DNA of 64,000 nucleotides from Dyadobacter sp. UC 10 (GTDB lineage Bacteria > Bacteroidota > Bacteroidia > Cytophagales > Spirosomataceae): positions 3,530,501 to 3,594,500 of the forward strand of contig NZ_VSRN01000001.1 in the NCBI RefSeq assembly GCF_008369915.1, in the 5' to 3' direction. This document shows, in pieces, positions 51,258 through 59,976 of the stretch (the stretch's first letter is position 1; every line of letters begins with the position of its first letter). Under the pieces are notes generated by a model that was given only the letters and a program-made list of their open reading frames with translations, was not told the DNA's origin and made no database searches. The translations under genes and the position numbers were made by a program.

Positions 51258-54200
51258 TTATTTTTTCAATCCTGATAAAAACTCAACCACATCTCTGATT
51301 TCCCGTTTTGACATGATGGAACCCATCGGCGGCATACTGGAAGGTACATTTTCGCGCTTGGCGATCCGTGCAGTGGCGATTTTCAAAGGTTCGGCTTCGG
51401 AGGTTTTAAGAACAAGTTCGTGCTCATTTTCCTGCGCCAATATCCCGGCAGCACTCGTTCCGTCTTTCAAAGTCAGCATCACCATTCCGTAACCTGGTGA
51501 CAACCTCGCGCTTGGCTCGACAAGCGCCTGCAAAATCTGCTCGCGGGTAAGTACATTTCCTATATTGGAAAGTGAAGGCCCTACTTCACCACCCTGTCCG
51601 CCGATCGAGTGGCAGCGTGCACATTCAGCAGCAGAGTTGGTCAGGAAGTAGCGGCGGCCCAGCTGGGCATTTCCACCATATAGGGCATCCTGGTAATCTG
51701 CCACAGTAGCGCCTGCAGAACGCATCGGCGCAAGTTTCGCCGCCAGGGTAGTCGATTTGGTAGAGTCTACTGCTTCGCCAAGATCTAATGCGAGGCTAGG
51801 GGACAATTTTTTGTCGCTCATCCTGCCGATCAGGTCTGTGAAAATAGTCTCGGTTTTGGCAACCGGCAAGCTGCCCAATACTTTCAGCATTTGCTGTTGC
51901 TCGCGCACGCTTCCTTTGTCAAAAATTGTGTTTGAAATATCAGTAAGCGTTTCTTTTGACATCGTCACATTTCCAACCATACCAAGCGCAGCGGTACGCA
52001 CATCTGCATCGGAGTCGGTCATTCCCTTTTTCATCACCGTTTCCATACCAGCGTATTTCAGATCATTTAGGGCAACAAGCATTGCAGAACGTACTTTCGG
52101 GTCCCTATTTTCGCTGAAAATGTTGGCAAGCGCCTCATTACTATCTTGAGCGCCCAGGTTTGTCAGCATTTGAGCGGTAGCGATTAGGATAGCGGGATCG
52201 GTTTCCTGTAATAGGTCTGCCACAATTGGCTGAATTTTAGCTTGCACCGCAGCAGGGCTTCTTTCCACCACGCCGCGGTAGCGACCATCAACCCGGTCCA
52301 TTACCGACGGACTTGCCCAGGTTCCCAATGTGGCGAGCGCCTCCGCCCTGATTTCCTTATCCACATCTGTGCGTTTCGCAAATGCGATCAGATCATTTAA
52401 TTGTGCATCTCCGCCTACCCGCAATGCAGCGTTAATCGCCCGGCGAAGTAAGGGCTCAGATTTGAATTTGGTGGTGTTCAATGTTGCAGCAAGTGCCGGT
52501 AACGCACCGGGGATAGACAGATCGTCGTTGATCGCGCGGGCCGTCTCGGCTACGATATATTCGTCTTTATCCTGTAGGAATACGCTGATTTTGTCGTTTT
52601 TCATTCTGCGTAAAACCAGGACAGCAGCTGTCCGGAGTGACTTTTCAGGACTGTTGGCCAGAGCCAGGATAGGTTCTGCTTCGCCGATACGCGAAAGCGC
52701 AAGAACGCCTGCGTGGCGGATATATAAATCCTCGTCATTATTGGCCTTGATCATGTTCAGGATCGGCGTTACTGCATCCTTGTACTTAATGCGGCCCAGC
52801 GCTTGTGCCGCGAAGAATTTCGCACGTGGTTTTTTGCTCGAAAGCATCGGGATCAGCATCGGGCCAGCTTCTGCAATGCGTGCGTCGCCTAGTACTTTGG
52901 CGGCCTGCACAGCAATTTCTTCGTCTGAATCTTTAAGTAAAGTCATTAACACATTCGCGTAAGACTTGTCAGCGCTTGCCAATTGCCCCATTCCCCAGAT
53001 CCCGTGAATCCGGCCAAACTGATTACCTGTTTGCGCGATTGCCTTGCTTAGTACCGGAGCGCCTTTTGCGCCACGCGACGCCAGCTCGAACTGTGCTTTC
53101 TGCCTGATCCGCATATCCTGGTTAGACAGCAATTGCAGAAGCTTCTCATCGTTTTGTTCGGCATAGTTAAGCTGCATCAGCTTTTTAGTCTCGGCGCGCA
53201 ATGCTTTCAGGTCGTTTTTCTCTTCGGTAACATCCAGTTTCCAAACGCGGCCGTAATTTTTGGTATCCCAGCCATTGATCCAGTCAGCTACATATAATGC
53301 ACCGTCCGGCCCAAAACGGATACCGGTTGGCAATATGCCGGAGAGGATATTTTTTTCGCCATTCAATACGAATGATGCACCTTTTGGTTTCAATCCGAAT
53401 GCCCAGATCGGCGAGCGGGCAGGGTTACCTACAAACTCGACCAGGAAAAATTTGTTTTTCCATTCCGAGCCCAATGCAGTTCCCGGATTGTATTGCATAC
53501 CGGTCGGGCCATTTTTGAAGTTCTGGATTGGAGGGATAATATAGGCAGCTTGTCCTTCCCAGCGAGGTTTGTACAGCTGCTCGTCCATCCATACTTTATA
53601 ACTGTTGTTCTTAGGATCCGTGTATTTTCCATACTGCCAGTTCGACCGCCAGCCAGCGTCGGAACCTTCGACCACATGCACCAATCGCTCACTTTCGCCG
53701 GGATGATCACCGTCATTATCTGAGCTGATCAGGTTTCCGTATTCGTCAAAAACAAATTCGTGCGTATTTCTTAAACCGTGGGCAAATATCTCGAAATCAC
53801 TTCCATCGGGATTCGAGCGCGCAATGATACCCGAGTTTGGATGCTCATGTTTTACGCCTTCGGCCGTGGTAATATTGGCGCCTATATCACCGATATTCCA
53901 ATAAATCTTTCCATCAGGACCTTCGATAGGGTTTGACATGCCGTGTCCCCCGAAACCAATGTGTACCCCGTAACCATGACTGATCGAAGTTTTTTCGTCA
54001 AGAACACCGTCACCATTGGTATCTCTTAATCTCCACAAATCTGGCGCGATCGCCACGAAAGCATCTTTCGCACGGATCAGCAAACCGCCGGCTACGTCAC
54101 TTACCTCCTCGAAAAAATCGTCCAGAATTCTTGTTGAAATATCTGCAATACCATCATTATCGGTATCCTGGATTTTCCAAACTTCATCTTTTTCTACTGC

Positions 54201-54701
54201 AAGGTCTTTCCAGTCGTGTGAACCGTCGGCATTGAGGTCTTTGAGCCAGCTGTTTTCTTTGCTTTTTTCGGGTGCAAATGTGCTGCGCAAAAATGCCCGG
54301 CGCTCTTCCACGGTTTGTAATGCAATGGAAGCGGTCATCCAGTTGCGGTGGCCGCGAATATCGAACTCAGAGTTTTTCTGTCGGTTAGTACGGTTTAGAT
54401 ACACATTTCCCCAATCGTCCATAGCGATTGCAACCGGGTCGGGAGCGAGTGAATCGGAGGCCCACAAGTCGAGTTTCAGTCCATCGGCAAGTTTAATGGC
54501 AGTTTTCTCACGAATTTCTTTGGCTCTTGCTTTTCCTGTTGCGGCATCTTCCTTGATCACAACCGCAGTACTGTTTGTCTTAGAAGTCTTGCCAGCTTTG
54601 TAAGTCGAGCCGGTGGGAGCCATTTTCATACAGGATACTACAACCACCGTGGTCGCAGCAAGAAGTAGTAAAGGTTTTTTGAATTGGATTTTGGGGATCA
54701 T
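51258..54701 (-). CDS. PVC-type haem-binding lipoprotein with propeller dehydrogenase and HEAT repeats
   Basis: 1147 residues. N-terminus LLLLAATTVVVVSCMKM has a lipobox. Residues about 75-490 are the membrane-bound dehydrogenase/PVC propeller domain (LKLDLWASDSLAPDPVAIAMD, GHGMSNPIEGPDGKIYWNIG, HGLRNTHEFVFDEYGN, GIRFGPDGALYVADWINGWD). About 500-980 are HEAT repeats (EIAVQAAKVLGDARIAEA, DLYIRHAGVLALSRIGEA, KEIRAEALATLG). The end is a c-type cytochrome: CARCH at 1027-1031 and a methionine region MPPM near 1123-1126. It is predicted to be in the periplasm, oxidising a sugar or alcohol and passing electrons to its haem. Common in Bacteroidota and Planctomycetes glycan-use gene sets; substrate unknown. 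Confidence 0.9.
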   Translation of the reverse strand: MIPKIQFKKPLLLLAATTVVVVSCMKMAPTGSTYKAGKTSKTNSTAVVIKEDAATGKARAKEIREKTAIKLADGLKLDLWASDSLAPDPVAIAMDDWGNVYLNRTNRQKNSEFDIRGHRNWMTASIALQTVEERRAFLRSTFAPEKSKENSWLKDLNADGSHDWKDLAVEKDEVWKIQDTDNDGIADISTRILDDFFEEVSDVAGGLLIRAKDAFVAIAPDLWRLRDTNGDGVLDEKTSISHGYGVHIGFGGHGMSNPIEGPDGKIYWNIGDIGANITTAEGVKHEHPNSGIIARSNPDGSDFEIFAHGLRNTHEFVFDEYGNLISSDNDGDHPGESERLVHVVEGSDAGWRSNWQYGKYTDPKNNSYKVWMDEQLYKPRWEGQAAYIIPPIQNFKNGPTGMQYNPGTALGSEWKNKFFLVEFVGNPARSPIWAFGLKPKGASFVLNGEKNILSGILPTGIRFGPDGALYVADWINGWDTKNYGRVWKLDVTEEKNDLKALRAETKKLMQLNYAEQNDEKLLQLLSNQDMRIRQKAQFELASRGAKGAPVLSKAIAQTGNQFGRIHGIWGMGQLASADKSYANVLMTLLKDSDEEIAVQAAKVLGDARIAEAGPMLIPMLSSKKPRAKFFAAQALGRIKYKDAVTPILNMIKANNDEDLYIRHAGVLALSRIGEAEPILALANSPEKSLRTAAVLVLRRMKNDKISVFLQDKDEYIVAETARAINDDLSIPGALPALAATLNTTKFKSEPLLRRAINAALRVGGDAQLNDLIAFAKRTDVDKEIRAEALATLGTWASPSVMDRVDGRYRGVVERSPAAVQAKIQPIVADLLQETDPAILIATAQMLTNLGAQDSNEALANIFSENRDPKVRSAMLVALNDLKYAGMETVMKKGMTDSDADVRTAALGMVGNVTMSKETLTDISNTIFDKGSVREQQQMLKVLGSLPVAKTETIFTDLIGRMSDKKLSPSLALDLGEAVDSTKSTTLAAKLAPMRSAGATVADYQDALYGGNAQLGRRYFLTNSAAECARCHSIGGQGGEVGPSLSNIGNVLTREQILQALVEPSARLSPGYGMVMLTLKDGTSAAGILAQENEHELVLKTSEAEPLKIATARIAKRENVPSSMPPMGSIMSKREIRDVVEFLSGLKK

Positions 54702-55213
54702 TGAGATGATTGCTTATGCGGAATAATGGGTTTTCGTTGAGAAAACGCATACAAAGTAATCAAAAAGCTCGAAAAATTGAGCTTTTTCTAAGATAGCGAT
54801 TAGTAGTGGCGAGTTTTATTTACGCAGTACTTGAAAGTAAGTCCCTGGCTGAGATTGCGAAATCCGGCATTACCGGCGCAGCCGAGCATAGATCGAGATC
54901 CGTACAGATGGAGACGTTTTTGCGGGAGGTGTAACGTAGATTACTTTGTTTTCAGGATAAACATGCCAGACAACTTTTACGCTGGCATTGAAATTCATCC
55001 AGAGTGCGTGGTAATACAGATGATGGGGAACGAAGTATCATAACGTGCTCTAGTTATTTCTTTTACTTTCAAACCGACCAAACAGGCCAGTATAAATCTA
55101 ATCATCTTCAAATTACCATTAAAACACCGGGACATGATCCGCATTTCACAATGGTACAATTTTTTGTTAAAATGCAGCATAGTGCGCGGTTTAATACACT
55201 TTAACATACTTGA
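54702..55213. other. 512-base divergent intergenic region with a hairpin
   Basis: Lies between the haem/HEAT gene (minus) and the CorC-like gene (plus). Apart from the hairpin at 54762-54787 I see no coding frame with a recognisable product, no tRNA and no exact TAnnTTTG box; TTACTTTG (one mismatch) occurs on both strands. The middle (about 54830-55030) is GC-richer and could hold a small RNA or decayed sequence. Confidence 0.45.
54762..54787. terminator. Terminator-like hairpin in the leader of the haem/HEAT gene
   Basis: Nine-base perfect arms AAAAAGCTC and GAGCTTTTT with an eight-base loop. It has a T-run on both strands within the stem itself and lies about 60 bases upstream of the gene start at 54701. 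It might be an attenuator for that gene or the end of an unannotated small transcript. Confidence 0.4.
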
Positions 55214-56518
55214 ATGGCTATCCAGGTTTTAATCACATTAGTACTCGTTCTGTTGAATGGTTTCTTCGTAGCTGCTGAGTTTGCTATTGTCAAAATCAGG
55301 GCATCGCAGTTGGAACAAAAGGCGCAGGAGGGAAATAAAGTGGCCATTTTATCGAAACAAATCGTTTCAAATCTTGACGGTTATCTGGCTGCTACCCAGT
55401 TTGGGATTACGCTGGCAAGTCTGGGGTTGGGATGGATCGGAGAGCCGGTTGTTTCTAAAATCCTGATCAGTGCGATGGAACTGGTGGGTATTTCCCTCGA
55501 TCCGGAACTTGCGCACCAGATTGCCCTGCCAGCTGCATTTGCCATCATTACAGTACTGCATATTGTTTTTGGAGAGCTGGCGCCCAAATCTATTGCGATT
55601 CAGCGACCCGAAGCGACGACATTGGTGCTGTCTTATCCTCTGCACATTTTCTTTCTTATCTTCAGGCCGATTGTCTGGGTACTGAATGGAATAGCCAATT
55701 TCATTTTAAAAGCAGTAGGTATTACGCCTTCGCACGGCAGTGAAGTCCACAGCAGCGACGAGCTGAGGTACCTGGTGCAGCAGCAAAAAGAGAGCGGCAT
55801 GATAGAAGCCGCTGATTATGACCTAATAAAAAATGCTTTCGATTTTTCGGAGCGCCTGGCCAGGCAAGTCATGATCCCCAGGCCGCAAGTTGTGGGCGTG
55901 GATATGAACGATTTTAATGAGGCTAAACTGGAAAAGATTATCGAGGAAGGATATTCGAGGATTCCGGTTTATGAAGATACATTGGACCAGATTGTCGGGG
56001 TATTGCATTTGAAGGACCTGTTGTTGAAAATGCGCCAGGGAAAGGATATTGTCTTACAGGAACTGATCAGGCCCATTTCTACGGTTCACGGATCAAAGCC
56101 AATCGGTGCATTGCTGCGTGACTTTCAGGTGAACCGTCAGCAAATGGCGGCCATCGTGGATGAATATGGGGGAGTCGATGGCATTATTACAATGGAGGAT
56201 ATTCTGGAAGAACTGGTCGGCGAGATTCAGGATGAATATGATAACGAGACCCCTGTGTTCAAAAATGAGGGAGATAACAGTTTCACCGCCCAGGGATCTA
56301 TCTCGATTCAGGATTTGAACGATTGTCTGCCGCACGACCTAAGCAAGAAAAGTGAATATGAAACGCTGGCCGGATATCTGATCTGGAAGTTCGGACGCAT
56401 TCCATCCGTCGGAGAGAAGATCAAGACCAGGCATTATGAGTTTGCTGTGCTGAAAAAGCAGCGTAGTATGATCAGTCAGGTGAAAATTACGTTATTGGAT
56501 AACCAGAATTTATTTTAA
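55214..56518 (+). CDS. CorC/HlyC-type transporter-associated protein with CNNM and CBS domains
   Basis: 434 residues. Residues 1 to about 190 are a CNNM membrane domain with GFFVAAEFAIVKIRASQLEQ, TQFGITLASLGLGWIGEPVV and HIVFGELAPKSIAIQRPEA. About 205-330 are two CBS modules (VMIPRPQVVGVDMN, GYSRIPVYEDTLDQIVGVLHLKDLL, AAIVDEYGGVDGIITMEDILEELVG). About 345-432 is the CorC_HlyC FAD-like C-terminal domain. Family members take part in magnesium or cobalt efflux; the old label hemolysin is not meaningful. Probable operon with the small gene 19 bases on. Confidence 0.92.
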   Translation: MAIQVLITLVLVLLNGFFVAAEFAIVKIRASQLEQKAQEGNKVAILSKQIVSNLDGYLAATQFGITLASLGLGWIGEPVVSKILISAMELVGISLDPELAHQIALPAAFAIITVLHIVFGELAPKSIAIQRPEATTLVLSYPLHIFFLIFRPIVWVLNGIANFILKAVGITPSHGSEVHSSDELRYLVQQQKESGMIEAADYDLIKNAFDFSERLARQVMIPRPQVVGVDMNDFNEAKLEKIIEEGYSRIPVYEDTLDQIVGVLHLKDLLLKMRQGKDIVLQELIRPISTVHGSKPIGALLRDFQVNRQQMAAIVDEYGGVDGIITMEDILEELVGEIQDEYDNETPVFKNEGDNSFTAQGSISIQDLNDCLPHDLSKKSEYETLAGYLIWKFGRIPSVGEKIKTRHYEFAVLKKQRSMISQVKITLLDNQNLF

Positions 56519-56537
56519 CCTCTTACTAAAACCGGCT

Positions 56538-56924
56538 ATGAGGAAAATCCAGATCGTTCTCGCATTACTTTTTTTCTGGAATTTGGAAGATACTTTTGCC
56601 CAGAAGAGCAAGAAACAGGATACTTTTCCAACGTACGAGCAGATCAGGGGCAACCGGAAGGAAATTTATGATCATGTAGATCCTCGTGCCGCAGCTGCCG
56701 GACAGAAGCCTACTTATAAGGTGATATCACGCTACTATGATGCCTTCAATTATCCTGCGGATAGTACGACATATTATTTGAATGGAAGGAAGGTAAAAAA
56801 TAAGAAAACAGCAGAGGCTGAGGTAAAGGAAAAGGCGGGTAATATTGAACGCGTGATGATCGGCGAGGTGGATGAAAGCGGAATGCGGGTAATTGAAATC
56901 GATTACGAGCCCAAAAAGGAATAG
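56538..56924 (+). CDS. Small exported protein of unknown function
   Basis: 128 residues with a signal peptide (IQIVLALLFFWNLEDTFAQ). The mature part is charged, with TFPTYEQIRGNRKEIYDHVDPRA and SRYYDAFNYPADSTTYYLNG, and ends with beta-strand-like IERVMIGEVDESGMRVIEIDYE. I do not recognise the family. It follows the CorC-like gene and ends two bases from the convergent SDR gene. Confidence 0.6.
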   Translation: MRKIQIVLALLFFWNLEDTFAQKSKKQDTFPTYEQIRGNRKEIYDHVDPRAAAAGQKPTYKVISRYYDAFNYPADSTTYYLNGRKVKNKKTAEAEVKEKAGNIERVMIGEVDESGMRVIEIDYEPKKE

Positions 56925-56925
56925 C

Positions 56926-57615
56926 TCAGGCCTTATTGTAGAGTTTCAAAACAGTTTCTTTCAATTTACTGCCCGTTTCGCTAAGTACAAAAGCGATACC
57001 TTCGGCCATATCGCCAGTTGCTATCCACTTGCTGAAATCGGCGTCCGGCATTGCATCCCGGTTATCAGGCGTGTCAATAATGCTGGGTACGATTACAGAA
57101 GCCGTGATGTTGCCGGATTTGCCTTCGGAGTTGATCATCTCGGCCATCTGAAACAACAGGGACTTTGATAAAGTATATGCGAAACTTGCTGCTCCCTGCG
57201 AAGGGACCAATGCGGGGCGTGCGCCGATAAATAGGAACTGGCCTCCTCCATTCGCCTGGAAATGTTCTTTTAGCGGTTTTACCAGATTAAATGCCGTGAA
57301 GAAGTTCATCATGATCATCTTCTCTATATCCTCCGGTTTGGTTTGGGCAAGTTTCCCGGGTGCGAAACCACCGGCCAGGAAAACACCCGCATCGATCCTG
57401 TCCGCTTTGCTGATCGCATGTTCGACAAATTTAGCCGCCTGGTCTGCATCGGATAAATCAGCGGGATAAGTTGATATTGATTCCTGTTCAAAATCCTTTG
57501 CTACACTACGAGCCCTCAAATTAATATGTAAACCATAACCAAGCCCAACCAGTTTTTTTACGACTTCTCCTCCCAGATTGCCGGTGGCACCGCTTAAAAT
57601 GATCTGTTTTTGCAT
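56926..57615 (-). CDS. Short-chain dehydrogenase/reductase
   Basis: 229 residues from ATG 57615 (the frame to 57627 adds four residues). NAD(P) site ILSGATGNLGGEVVKKL (GxxGxxG), then a Rossmann core with DAGVFLAGGFAPG, and an active site of SFAYTLSKSLLFQM (YxxxK-like YTLSK). Substrate unknown; the shape near IVPSIIDTPDNRDAM is typical of classical SDRs. It lies 22 bases downstream of galU and is probably co-transcribed. Confidence 0.85.
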   Translation of the reverse strand: MQKQIILSGATGNLGGEVVKKLVGLGYGLHINLRARSVAKDFEQESISTYPADLSDADQAAKFVEHAISKADRIDAGVFLAGGFAPGKLAQTKPEDIEKMIMMNFFTAFNLVKPLKEHFQANGGGQFLFIGARPALVPSQGAASFAYTLSKSLLFQMAEMINSEGKSGNITASVIVPSIIDTPDNRDAMPDADFSKWIATGDMAEGIAFVLSETGSKLKETVLKLYNKA

Positions 57616-57637
57616 GGTTATGGTCAAATATTAAAGA

Positions 57638-58501
57638 CTATTTTTCTAAAATATCGATCAGGAATTTTCGAAAGGGCTCAGCGAATTCTTTCCTTTTTAA
57701 TGCAAATTCCACTGTCGTTTTCAGGTAGTCGAGCTTGTCGCCTATATCGTGCCTCTTGCCTTCAATATGGTGGGCATAGATATTTTCGCGTTTCAAAAGC
57801 AGTAGCAGCGAGTCTGTCAGCTGGATCTCGTTATTTTTTCCTTTTGGCGTTTGTTCAATGGTATTGAAAATTTCCGGAGTCAGGATATACCTGCCAGCTA
57901 TTGCAAGGTTGGATGGTGCGGCTTCAATCGCTGGCTTTTCAACGAGCGTTGAAAGCTCCATGATGAAATCGCTCAACGTTTTTCCGCCCACGATACCATA
58001 TCTGTTTACCTTATTGGCTGGGACTTCCTCCACTGCGATCACCGATCCGCCATATTGCTCGTAAGTGTCCATTAATTGCTGTGTAACGGGGATTACGGAG
58101 TCCATGATTGTGTCTCCCAATAATACTGCAAATGGTTCATTACCAACGTGATGTCTGGCGTAGTAAATGGCGTCTCCAAGTCCGTTGGCTTCTTTTTGTC
58201 GAACAAAATGAACGTTGGCCATATCAGCCAGACGGCGCATTTCATTGAACCAGAGCAGGTCTTCCTTCTCTTCCAGGCGACTTTCAAGCTCCACATTCCG
58301 GTCGAAGTGATCTTCTATCGCTCTTTTTCCTTTGCCTGAAATGATCAGAATGTCTTCAATTCCCGAGTCAACAGCTTCCTGCACTACATATTGAATAGTA
58401 GGAATGTCGATAATAGGAAGCATTTCCTTCGGCATCGATTTGGTAGCTGGTAAAAACCGGGTTCCAAGTCCGGCAGCAGGTATAACGGCTTTACGAATCA
58501 T
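57638..58501 (-). CDS. galU: UTP--glucose-1-phosphate uridylyltransferase
   Basis: 287 residues, the standard bacterial GalU length. Nucleotide-binding VIPAAGLGTRFLPATKSMPKEML, then QYVVQEAVDSGIEDILIISGKGKRAIEDHFDR, VLLGDTIMDS, VEEVPANKVNRYGIVGG and GRYILTPEIFNTI. It makes UDP-glucose in the cytoplasm, a precursor of UDP-glucuronate and other capsule sugars. It follows the GHMP kinase across a repeat-containing 184-base gap, and precedes the SDR gene. Confidence 0.95.
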   Translation of the reverse strand: MIRKAVIPAAGLGTRFLPATKSMPKEMLPIIDIPTIQYVVQEAVDSGIEDILIISGKGKRAIEDHFDRNVELESRLEEKEDLLWFNEMRRLADMANVHFVRQKEANGLGDAIYYARHHVGNEPFAVLLGDTIMDSVIPVTQQLMDTYEQYGGSVIAVEEVPANKVNRYGIVGGKTLSDFIMELSTLVEKPAIEAAPSNLAIAGRYILTPEIFNTIEQTPKGKNNEIQLTDSLLLLLKRENIYAHHIEGKRHDIGDKLDYLKTTVEFALKRKEFAEPFRKFLIDILEK

Positions 58502-58523
58502 ATTCAGGTTGGATTTTTATGGC

Positions 58524-58544
58524 TTTTAGCTTTTAGCTGTTAGC
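58524..58544. repeat. Inverted copies of the heptamer repeat upstream of galU
   Basis: TTTTAGC TTTTAGC TGTTAGC, two exact and one variant reverse-complement unit of the GCTAAAA array 77 bases to the right. The pairs could form a stem in the galU leader transcript. Confidence 0.7.
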
Positions 58545-58620
58545 AATTGGCTCTCAGCCATGCATTAAATAAAAAGTATTTTTTAAAATTGAAACTGCGC
58601 GTCTAAGACCAGAGTTTATC

Positions 58621-58683
58621 GCTAAAAGCTAAAAGCTAAAAGCTAAAAGCTAAAAGCTAAAAGCTAAAAGCTAAAAGCTAAAA
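58621..58683. repeat. Nine-copy heptamer tandem repeat (GCTAAAA)9
   Basis: Nine perfect, uninterrupted GCTAAAA units ending two bases before the stop of the GHMP kinase gene. A tract this regular is a strong candidate for slipped-strand length variation. The region between gene ends and galU carries inverted units as well. Not a CRISPR: no spacers. Confidence 0.95.
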
Positions 58684-58685
58684 AC

Positions 58686-59702
58686 TCAAACCACAAACGG
58701 CTTAATAACCCTGGCATTAAACTTTTTCAATTGTACAAAAAGCTGGTTCAGCATATCGTCGTCTCGGTAAATTCCGATAATGGTCCCGCCTGACCCGGCG
58801 AATTTGGCCGATGCGCCGCAAGCCCTGGCTGCGTTGATCAGTTTTTTATTTGACTCGGGTACGTTATATATCTGGCAGCGCAGGTCGAAATTTTCATTCA
58901 TCAACTGATGCAAATCGTCGGCGCGGCCCTCCACCAGAGCTTTTTTTCCGTCCTCAGCCTTTTGTGCAATCTGGCCAAGTACGTCGATTACCTGGGCTTC
59001 GCCACGGTCGTAACGCGTTCGCACATCGCTGTGGACCTTGCCTGATACTTTGCTGAGATTGGTATTATAGGCTACATAAAGTTTTGGCAGCAATTCAGGA
59101 TTAAGTCGTTCATAAAGTCCATGACCTTTTTCTTCGATCATGTTTTTATCAAAATCCATATAAACACAGCCCTCATAGCATTGAATAACGCGATCCTGCA
59201 ACCCGGCAGTGATGCCCAATTCTTCGGTTTCGGTAACCATTACCAGCTGCGGAAGGATCTCCAAAGGAATTTCAACCTTATAAAATTGCATCAATGCCCG
59301 GAAAAGCGCTACTACAATTGCACTGGACCCGGACATTCCAACCTGCCGGGGAATGGAGGAGCGGTAACGTACAGTAAAGTTTTTGTTCGGCAGGCGGATG
59401 CCTTGTTCTTCGCAATAATCTCCGAACTTCTTGATTCCGGCTTTGATCAATGGAATTCCACCATTGTAGCCCAACATACTGACCGTATCCCGCAAATGGA
59501 ATATGCTTCGGAATGTGCTTAAATCCTGCGGCTGAGCCTCAATGTTCAGTTCGGGAGATTCATAAAGCGAAATGGATGCACCAAAATTTCTGACCGAAAT
59601 GGATATTGTTTTTCCAAAAAAACCGTCAGATGGATTGCCTAGTAACCCTGCGCGGGCATAAGCGCGTGTCTCAATGATCAAAGTAGAATCTTTTTTTGCC
59701 AA
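58686..59702 (-). CDS. GHMP kinase, glucuronokinase-like
   Basis: 338 residues. The GHMP N-terminus ARAGLLGNPSDGFFGKTISI is close to the plant glucuronokinase start, the ATP-binding motif 2 is PRQVGMSGSSAIV (118-130), and the last motif is AKFAGSGGTIIGIY. The family also holds mevalonate, galacto- and L-fucose kinases, but LGNPSDGxFGKTIS is the mark of the glucuronokinase/sugar-1-kinase branch. Glucuronokinase makes glucuronate-1-phosphate; GalU next door could then uridylylate it to UDP-glucuronate. Location upstream of galU on the same strand supports this; the exact sugar needs testing. Confidence 0.75.
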   Translation of the reverse strand: MAKKDSTLIIETRAYARAGLLGNPSDGFFGKTISISVRNFGASISLYESPELNIEAQPQDLSTFRSIFHLRDTVSMLGYNGGIPLIKAGIKKFGDYCEEQGIRLPNKNFTVRYRSSIPRQVGMSGSSAIVVALFRALMQFYKVEIPLEILPQLVMVTETEELGITAGLQDRVIQCYEGCVYMDFDKNMIEEKGHGLYERLNPELLPKLYVAYNTNLSKVSGKVHSDVRTRYDRGEAQVIDVLGQIAQKAEDGKKALVEGRADDLHQLMNENFDLRCQIYNVPESNKKLINAARACGASAKFAGSGGTIIGIYRDDDMLNQLFVQLKKFNARVIKPFVV

Positions 59703-59865
59703 AAGTAATAACTAATTGACGATACAAAGCCATTTTACCCCTGTACCTAATTTTGTGCAGGTCAATCTTATTGAAAAAAAATGCAGGTCGTCCTGAAACA
59801 AAAACGATGTGGAGGGAGGAGGCTCAGAACCTCTGGTGATTTCCGCCTGACTAAATCGATATTGC

Positions 59866-59916
59866 AAATGGCTGGATAATTCAATTTGCAAAGCAAGTTA
59901 AATTGTCCAGCCATTT
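59866..59916 (-). terminator. Long hairpin downstream of the cyclophilin gene
   Basis: Arms of 16 bases with one T:G pair (AAATGGCTGGA and AATT against AATT and TCCAGCCATTT), 61 bases past the cyclophilin stop. T-runs after it are short, so it may be a terminator or a 3'-end stability element. Confidence 0.4.
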
Positions 59917-59976
59917 AGCGGAGTAGCGCCAAGGAAATCTTTGACACCCTCTTTTGTCTTATAATCGAACAGGAAA

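Noticed and set aside
54831..55207. Short frames in the 512-base divergent gap
   Set aside because: No family resemblance and frames on both strands of similar length, as expected by chance.
55214..56518. Hemolysin
   Set aside because: CNNM plus CBS plus CorC_HlyC layout is that of an ion-transport-linked protein; the hemolysin name is historical.
58621..58683. CRISPR array
   Set aside because: Seven-base units follow one another without spacers; it is a simple tandem repeat.
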